This document shows, piece by piece, positions 58,440 through 64,000 of a DNA stretch of 64,000 bases. Within the stretch, counting starts at the first letter, position 1; each line of letters opens with the position of its first letter. The DNA comes from Megaustenia siamemsis (Eukaryota; Mollusca; Gastropoda; Stylommatophora; Ariophantidae). The position numbers and the translations under genes are program-made. The notes under the pieces were generated by a model, which did no database searches, was not told where the DNA came from, and saw nothing but the letters and a program-made list of their open reading frames with translations. The DNA lies in the NCBI GenBank assembly GCA_032433765.1, contig JAVIAB010000041.1, positions 75,166,232-75,230,231 on the forward strand, given 5' to 3'.

Positions 58440-58790
58440 ATCATCGTCATCACTATGTGCCATACCAGTTGGTGTAGGCGATCATGTCCTTCCACAATGT
58501 TCTATCTACCGTGCATCGTATCAATTCTGTTGTTGACTGTTTTCCATTCTACGACACCAAGCTATCCTAGTATTTTCTCTCTTTATTGTCCGTGATCTTC
58601 CTTTCCCTATTTTTTGCCAGTTCTAACCAAGTATTCCAACTTTCCTCTCCTCATGATGTGCCCAGAAAAAAATGTTGACTGTTTCTTTCTGATGTTTTTT
58701 AGGAGCTCCCTTTTTGTGTTGGCCTCTTTGAGAATTTCCTTGTTGGTCTATTTAGCTGTCCAGGGAACTTTCAGCATTAAAAAAATGTTG
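58440..58790 (-). mobile_element. LINE III 3' fragment
   Basis: Minus strand matches 46740-47060 and 14800-15120: KVPWTAK, KRELLKNIRKKQST-like residues, MRRGKLEYLV and KDMIAYTN near the tail. Frames broken. Confidence 0.7.
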
Positions 58791-59596
58791 GTACCATATA
58801 ATATTATATGTGTTTTTATCTCCTTACAGCATATGTTGCTGTCGACTATTGTTTGCCTAATAATATCAATGATAAACATGCTATCATATTTCTCCACTGG
58901 TCTCAAAAATGCTGGTAAGACCAATAGGAGCTCTGATTTTCTGCTATAAGGTTGACACTAAGGCTGACAAATAGAGGTTGATATCTTGAGCATATTTTTT
59001 TTTCAGGAGCTTTGAGTGAATCCTTCTAGCTAGGTTTATATATTTGTTTTTCTCTTAACTGAGAGCATTTTTATCAAGTATCTTCAATAGTTCAGCAAAT
59101 ATCTCTCAAAAATCAGGAATGATACAGTATTACTTTTGCTTACTTTGCCTTTTGTGTGACCTCTACACCATTTATTTAGCCAAACTTATCTTTTATTCTT
59201 TCTGCAGCTCATTATACATGTTAGCCAATCTCTTTATTTGATCAACAAAATGTAGATTGTGTTCTTGCCATGCCAGATTTTGTCAGTACATAAATGTTTG
59301 ATACACTTCATCTTATAATTAGCAATTTTCACAAAAAGCACATAAGGATATAGTTGAAGTTTATGATATCATCCATGTACACAATTCAGGTCCCACAGAC
59401 ATATATTAGGACAACCAAAGCAACAGCAGTATACAAATTGTTGATGGTAGAGTGATGTGGCAATAGGGGATGGTGAGAGAGAGTTGAGTGAAATAAGCCT
59501 TACTTTCTTATTCATTCTTAGTTTGATACATTGCTATGAGAATGTCAAGGAAGTTAAAAGTGATCAGTGTGAAGCAGTGTGTAAGGTAGAGTGTAC

Positions 59597-59601
<5 letters not shown>
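58791..59601. other. Intron, nothing firmly recognised
   Basis: The minus strand at 58940-59300 has short RT-like stretches, too weak to call. Confidence 0.3.
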
Positions 59602-59631
<30 letters not shown>

Positions 59632-59635
<4 letters not shown>

Positions 59636-60331
59636 GCAGTGGGTGTGAGAGTGAGGACAGTAGGGGATAGTTGGAGAGAGTTAGAAAAGATAGTACAGGA
59701 AACAGGCTTGAGAAATAGGAGTAGAATTATGCTAGAGGTAGAGCAGGAATCTCATGACTGATAAGAATGTAAGCATAGAGGTGAGTAGATGATGTAGATG
59801 AATTCTATTGGTAGGGAGACGGAGAGAGTGAGTTTTGATTGGATAGGGGATGAAGTATATAAGTTCCTGCATGGAGCTAGAAGGAGGCTCTCCAGAGAAT
59901 ATTCACACATAGGGAGGAAGAGGATCGGCAATGTCGTTAGGCATCAGCCTGTAGGGGCTCAGCGAACCCAAAGTTAGAATAGCTATTAAGAGATTGGGAG
60001 TTAGTTAGAACCAAGTTAGAAGAGAGTCTCTTCTGTCTTGAGGAGGCAGTGACATTATGTTAGAGATAGTGCCCAGGACATCAGCAATGTACTATAGCAG
60101 GAATGATATTAAGATTTTGTGTGATATAAGACCTGAAGTGAGAGTGTCCAGTAGAGAATGTGCATTTCCTTGTTCCAATGTGTGAATGGCCAAGCAGGAT
60201 GTATAGACCGCCGGCTGTTGTACATATTCTGTGAATAGTTTGACATTGTTAGGGTTGCTGAATAAAGTTATGTGACCTTTCCAACACCAGTCTTCAGAGT
60301 GCAGCCATTTCTTATTCCAGCAGTCATTACA
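59632..60331 (+). mobile_element. Possible solo LTR
   Basis: A block of distinct composition starts TGTAGCAGTGGG and ends CAGTCATTACA (TG...CA ends). It has TATATAAG at about 59857-59864 and GAATAAAGTTATG at about 60261 in promoter and polyadenylation positions. About 700 bp long. No convincing target duplication or partner LTR was found, and the left edge abuts a TA microsatellite that may have expanded over it. Confidence 0.4.
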
Positions 60332-60804
60332 TACGTCATGGTGCTGAGCTTAAGTGGAAGTTATCTCGGCACATATGTCGGAGAATCAAGAAGCTAGTCA
60401 GTATGGTCCAGTTTACAAGCGAAGTACGATCAGGGTACAGTGTGTACCTGACAGTAAACCCGGTCACAGACATGGTGACTGTCAAGATTGACAGCTGAGA
60501 AGGTGTGCGAGCGCGGGCTAACATAGCATGGCTCGTATAACACCATTAGCATCATTGTGTAGCTGTTACGAGAAGACGATATCCGGTTTCCCAGACCAAC
60601 AACAGCAGCTACAACAACATTGATTTACAAGATAACATCTTTGTTAGGATAAATAACATGCTAATTAAAGAGTGTTTTTACAATAAGGATGTTACAATGG
60701 TCCTGTATGGCATGTTGTATCACAGTAGAGAGTGCAACGAATGTGCTACAATGGTGCCATGATATATATATATATATATATTAAAAATCAATTTTTTTTT
60801 CTAG
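60332..60804. other. Intron, unassigned, GC-richer start
   Basis: 60332-60600 is richer in G and C than the surrounding intron and could be leader sequence of the LTR-like block; no primer-binding site or protein motif was recognised. TA run at 60763-60780 precedes the exon C5 acceptor. Confidence 0.3.
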
Positions 60805-60963
60805 ATAACAGTAGAATCTCCCCCAAACAAGAATTATTGTGTGGTCATGTTCCAAATGCAACGTTCACAAGCACAGGCAGCACCCTGAATGTTCAATTTC
60901 ATTCAGATTACTTTGAAAACTATCCTGGATTTAAATTTGAGTATACATCCAAGGATAAGCCAG
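60805..60963 (+). CDS. CUB exon C5 (end of CUB5, last exon seen)
   Basis: A polypyrimidine tract and TCTAG precede the exon; the donor GTATAA follows 60963; 159 bp. It encodes DNSRISPKQELLCGHV (fourth cysteine), TLNVQFHSD and GFKFEYTSKDKPG. Phase 1 at its end predicts a further A-type exon downstream, but none is visible in 60964-64000, so the gene continues outside. Confidence 0.85.
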
Positions 60964-61839
60964 GTATAACATTTACAGTAGCAGATATATTTGAATCAGA
61001 GATTTATGTATAAAAGATACTAACAGATGCATTATAGTTTATTTTTAAATTGGAGTGACATGTAATCTAGGATTTACCAGTTATTACAGTCGCACTACAG
61101 ACTAATTAACACTAGAGGAAGTGGATTGTATAGCTGGATAGAAGCTTATACAGGCTATCTATTAGGATTGTTTTAATTGATAAAGATTATAAGGGGAAGG
61201 ACGATGGTGTTGATTTGCTGCAGCAGTCAAAACTGTATGTGTATGTTATGTTTTAATGTCTATCATCATCATTATCACAATACCATGCAGTGTTGTATGG
61301 TGGGTTGAAAACCTGAAGATGCCAGGATGTGAGACCAAGTTTATAAGCATGATCCTTATATTGATAACGTGTGACATAAAAATTACTGCATTTTACACAA
61401 TGTAAAATAGTTACTTCAATTATTCTTCTAAATCAACATAATTGTAATTACATTAAAATATCTAATTTCTTTACATTATAAGTTATTTTTAAAAAAACAT
61501 GATTTTGCTATTAATAAACACCTCTTACATTTTTGTTAAAGTAATTTTATTTTATAAAATGTAGCACATTGGTTATAAGTAGGCACAAGATAAGCCATGG
61601 TTATAAGTAGGCACAAGATAAGCCAGTCTCTGATTAGCTCTACTTCTATAGCCAGAAGCTGATTGCAGAAACTGCCTACCTAATTCTCATACATATTACA
61701 AGGTAGATAGATGTGATTGCACAGTTGTAGTGGGTTTTCCTCCATAGATATTGTGCCTTTTAATTAAATAACTGCTGGAATTATTTTAACTACATCATGG
61801 ACAAGATGTCATGCTGGCTACATGTAGATAGTTTTTTCT
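60964..61839. other. Intron with a 28-bp tandem duplication
   Basis: The unit starting GGTTATAAGTAGGCACAAGA occurs twice back to back (61571-61598 and 61599-61625). Nothing else recognised. Confidence 0.6.
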
Positions 61840-64000
61840 GGCTTGGCTCTTGCTAACATGTTTAAATGATTTGCGCAACAGTCTAGTTGTGAAATAATGT
61901 GGTGCTATTCCCCATTCATCCCTTGTGTTACCGGGTCCTCATTATGAGCAAGGTAAAGGATAGTGACACTGTGACCTTCCAGGCATGTCGTAAGAGGTGA
62001 CTAAGGAGGTTGATCGATGGCTTGACAAGTTGTCATTGTAAAAAGTATTGTTATGGAAACAGCGCCATAGATTTTAGATTTCTGTTTTTGAGATTGTGGT
62101 TCTGCCCTATGTGCTTTCTTCGGCTCGAAAGGACAATAGATAGATAGATTCTCCATTGTTGTTATGTTTACTTCTGATGAGCAGATGGACTGTGAGCTTT
62201 ATAAATATTTCAGTGGAATATCATTTATTCTTCTTGTGTCCACATGTTTAACCTATCATCAATAGGCCAACATGTTTGCAGTTCGACAGGCAAACATCTT
62301 GACAATAATAGTACCTAGCGGGAATGTCCATCCTGAATGTACAAATTCTGTGAAGTTAGATGGGACAGAAGAATCAGAAATAATCAACAGCCCAGAAAGC
62401 GAAAACAGCAAAGTATGCAGTACATCATCATCATCATCACACAAGAGGCATATTCATGACACAAAGATGAGTATACCTCACCCCTGTGAAAGAGATTGAA
62501 GCTACATCTTGTACAAGAAAGCCATGGAGAGAAATTCTAACTTATGCCAGAAGAAAGATCTACAAATATGTACATAGAATGTTAGAACTCTTTACCAAGA
62601 AGGAAATTTGGAAAATCTTATTTGAGAACAGAACAATTAAATATTGATATCTCTTAGTCATATTGGAGACAAGGTGAAAAGAGCATGGGTACATACAGGA
62701 AAAAAAATATACATTCATATATTCAGGCAACACAACAGATCATCAAAGAGGTGTAGGAATACTAATAAAAAGAGAGCTACAAAAGTGTATAAGTACCCAC
62801 TGGACACATAATGATAGGATTATACTATTCAAGATTAAAGCAAAACTATTCAACACAGCAATAATACAAACATACACACCTACTCAAGACTACACAGATG
62901 AACAAATAGAGGCATACTATGAAGGTATTAATAAAGTTATGAAACAAGTGAAATATTCAGACATCTTGATTGTAATGGGTGATATGGATGCTAAAGTAGG
63001 AAAAGGTAAACATAAGACCATTATAGGAAATCATGGTTTAGAAAAATGAGATGAAAGAAGAGAAAGATTAATACAAATTTGTGAAGGAAACAGGCTGAAA
63101 TATGTAACACCTTCTTTGAGCAAGAGAAAAGGAAACTATACAATATATTAATATATATATATTATATATTTATAATATATTCATAATATACTATACTATA
63201 TGGAAAAGCCCTGGAGATGAGAAGAGGAATTAAACAGACTACATAATGATAAAAGATAGGTTTCATAACAGCCTCAAGAATGCCAAAACCTATCCAGGAG
63301 AAAACATTAACTCATTAACAATCCAGTAATGATTAAAATTAAAGTTAAACTAAAGAGAAACAAACAAAAGATTAATTCATCAACAATAGACATAACAGTT
63401 TTAAATCAAAAAGATGTTAAAGATACTTATACAATACAAGTAAAGAACACATATAGGAAGCTGCTACAAGAAGAGGTTGGGCGGTATAGAAGAGGAAATC
63501 CAAATGGTAAAAATGCAACTAAATGGTAATGCATAAAGAAAAGCACTCAAGAAATTTGTAACATCATACCCAAAAAGGAATAAAAAACAGAAAACAAAAA
63601 TAGATAACTGTCACCATCTTAGAAAAAATAGAATAAAGAAGACAAGCAAAGAACACTACCCAATACAGCAAAATAGATAATGAAATACGCAAAATGTGCA
63701 AAAAGAAGACTGGCTAAGGAAAAGATGTCTAGAAGTCCAAACTATGGACAATAAACAAGATTTAAGAGGGATACACACAGAAATAAAGAGAATGTCTAGT
63801 AAAAATAAAAAAGCAACAGAAAGTGGATGTATTGCAAACAAGAGAGGATAATTCAACAGACAATGAAGATATAATCAATAGATGGCAGGAATAGATAACA
63901 TAATTATTTTTTGATGAAAGGGAAAAGAAACCAACTACAAAATTTATGTTGGGCTATAGAATCTTAAAATATGAAGTGGAAGAAGCTATAGAAACAAGGG
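61840..64000 (+). mobile_element. LINE II 5' region and endonuclease (continues past window)
   Basis: Matches 22251-22880 from the 5' untranslated part on. Endonuclease motifs follow: RNVRTLYQEGNLENL-like start near 62575, TTDHQRGVGILIKREL at about 62720, VMGDMDAKVGKGKHK at about 62975, and WKSPGDEKRN then TDYIMIKDRF at about 63200-63265. The linker region runs to the window end and reaches YKILKYEVEEAIET-like residues before the RT. Stops and frameshifts are present. A SINE-1 lies inside its 5' part. Confidence 0.82.
61917..62147 (+). mobile_element. SINE-1 copy with TSD, inside LINE II
   Basis: 231 bp, starting near CATCCCTTGTGTTACC and ending CGGCTCGAAAGGACAATAG plus (ATAG)n. ATTCCCCATT (61907-61916) and ATTCTCCATT (62148-62157) flank it. 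The other LINE II copy has a single uninterrupted ATTCCCCATT near 22325. Confidence 0.92.

Larger units (their letters stand above)
3422..60963 (+). other. Multi-CUB-domain gene, interior part (13 exons)
   Basis: Thirteen short exons in the order C-ABC-ABC-ABC-ABC encode tandem CUB domains, an extracellular beta-sandwich fold of secreted and membrane proteins. Intron phases repeat as 1 (C to A), 2 (A to B), 1 (B to C), so every A-B-C set is a symmetric unit of 372, 363, 369 and 378 bp. Joined, the exons give an open frame with no stop. Neither signal peptide, membrane segment nor 3' end is in the window, so the protein continues on both sides. Introns run from 1.45 kb to 9.4 kb and are filled with transposons. 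Cubilin-like or other multi-CUB receptors are the nearest familiar architecture, but no EGF, sushi, LDLa, SRCR or protease domain is visible here, so I do not name the gene. Exon structure is confident; identity is open. Confidence 0.85.

Noticed and set aside
1..64000. CRISPR array or bacterial operon
   Set aside because: Split genes, SINEs and LINEs show a eukaryotic genome; tandem repeats here are microsatellites.
60964..64000. A fifth A-type CUB exon
   Set aside because: Searched for Cys followed by SPxYP with AG/GT borders; none found before the window end.

Overview
This is animal (eukaryotic) genomic DNA: AT-rich, with long introns, GT-AG splice sites, microsatellites and dense layers of LINE, SINE, Penelope, hAT and Tigger elements. 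Mollusc, probably a gastropod, is my best guess from the element mix (RNase H-bearing I-clade LINEs, tRNA-derived SINEs, a SINE with a conserved GTCGTAAGAGGCGACTAA core). That is inference, not proof.

Host gene. One plus-strand gene crosses the whole window. I find 13 exons, all with AG acceptors, GT donors and compatible phases, in a strict order: C, then (A-B-C) four times. Exon A (82-88 bp) carries the first Cys and the SPxYPxxYP motif. Exon B (122-131 bp) carries DCxW, the VVVLxxxDFxLE strand and DYVAIYDG. Exon C (159 bp in every copy) carries LLCG, the VFHSD strand and GFKFEY. Each A-B-C set is one CUB domain of 121-126 residues, and each set begins and ends in phase 1. The window holds the end of one CUB domain and four complete ones; both ends of the gene lie outside. 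Together the exons make up 1,641 bp. In the second complete CUB domain both partners of the usual second disulfide are missing, in two separate exons.

Introns. Nearly everything else is transposable elements at various stages of decay. LINE families are labelled I to VI here for convenience. I, II and III are related endonuclease/RT elements with (GAT)n tails. IV and V share another RT C-terminus. VI is a further RT lineage. There are also I-clade LINEs with RNase H, a fragment like the C-terminus of a restriction-like-endonuclease LINE, and a GIY-YIG Penelope-like element. DNA transposons are a Tigger/pogo deletion derivative (11726-13019), a nearly intact hAT with one stop codon (25056-27486), a broken relative (47469-50835) and a ZBED5/SCAND3-like hAT relic (about 30575-33300). 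I mark two tRNA-derived SINE families and one further SINE family, most copies with recognisable target-site duplications (TSDs).

Layout. 1-3421: intron with LINE, SINE and LINE fragments. 3422-14520: first exons, with I-clade LINE, Penelope, Tigger and SINE. 14521-23129: stacked LINEs nested in one another. 23130-30343: the nearly intact hAT and a REL-type LINE tail. 30344-40106: the hAT relic holding two SINEs, then an inverted pair of LINE IV copies. 40107-47213: an unclassified repeat and LINE I, IV and III copies. 47214-56703: a LINE VI copy interrupted by the second hAT, itself interrupted by a 1,044-bp unclassified repeat. 56704-64000: last exon in the window, an LTR-like block and a LINE II 5' region carrying a SINE.

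No host RNA gene, CRISPR array or bacterial feature is present. Homology calls rest on motif recognition by eye; no alignment or database search was run.
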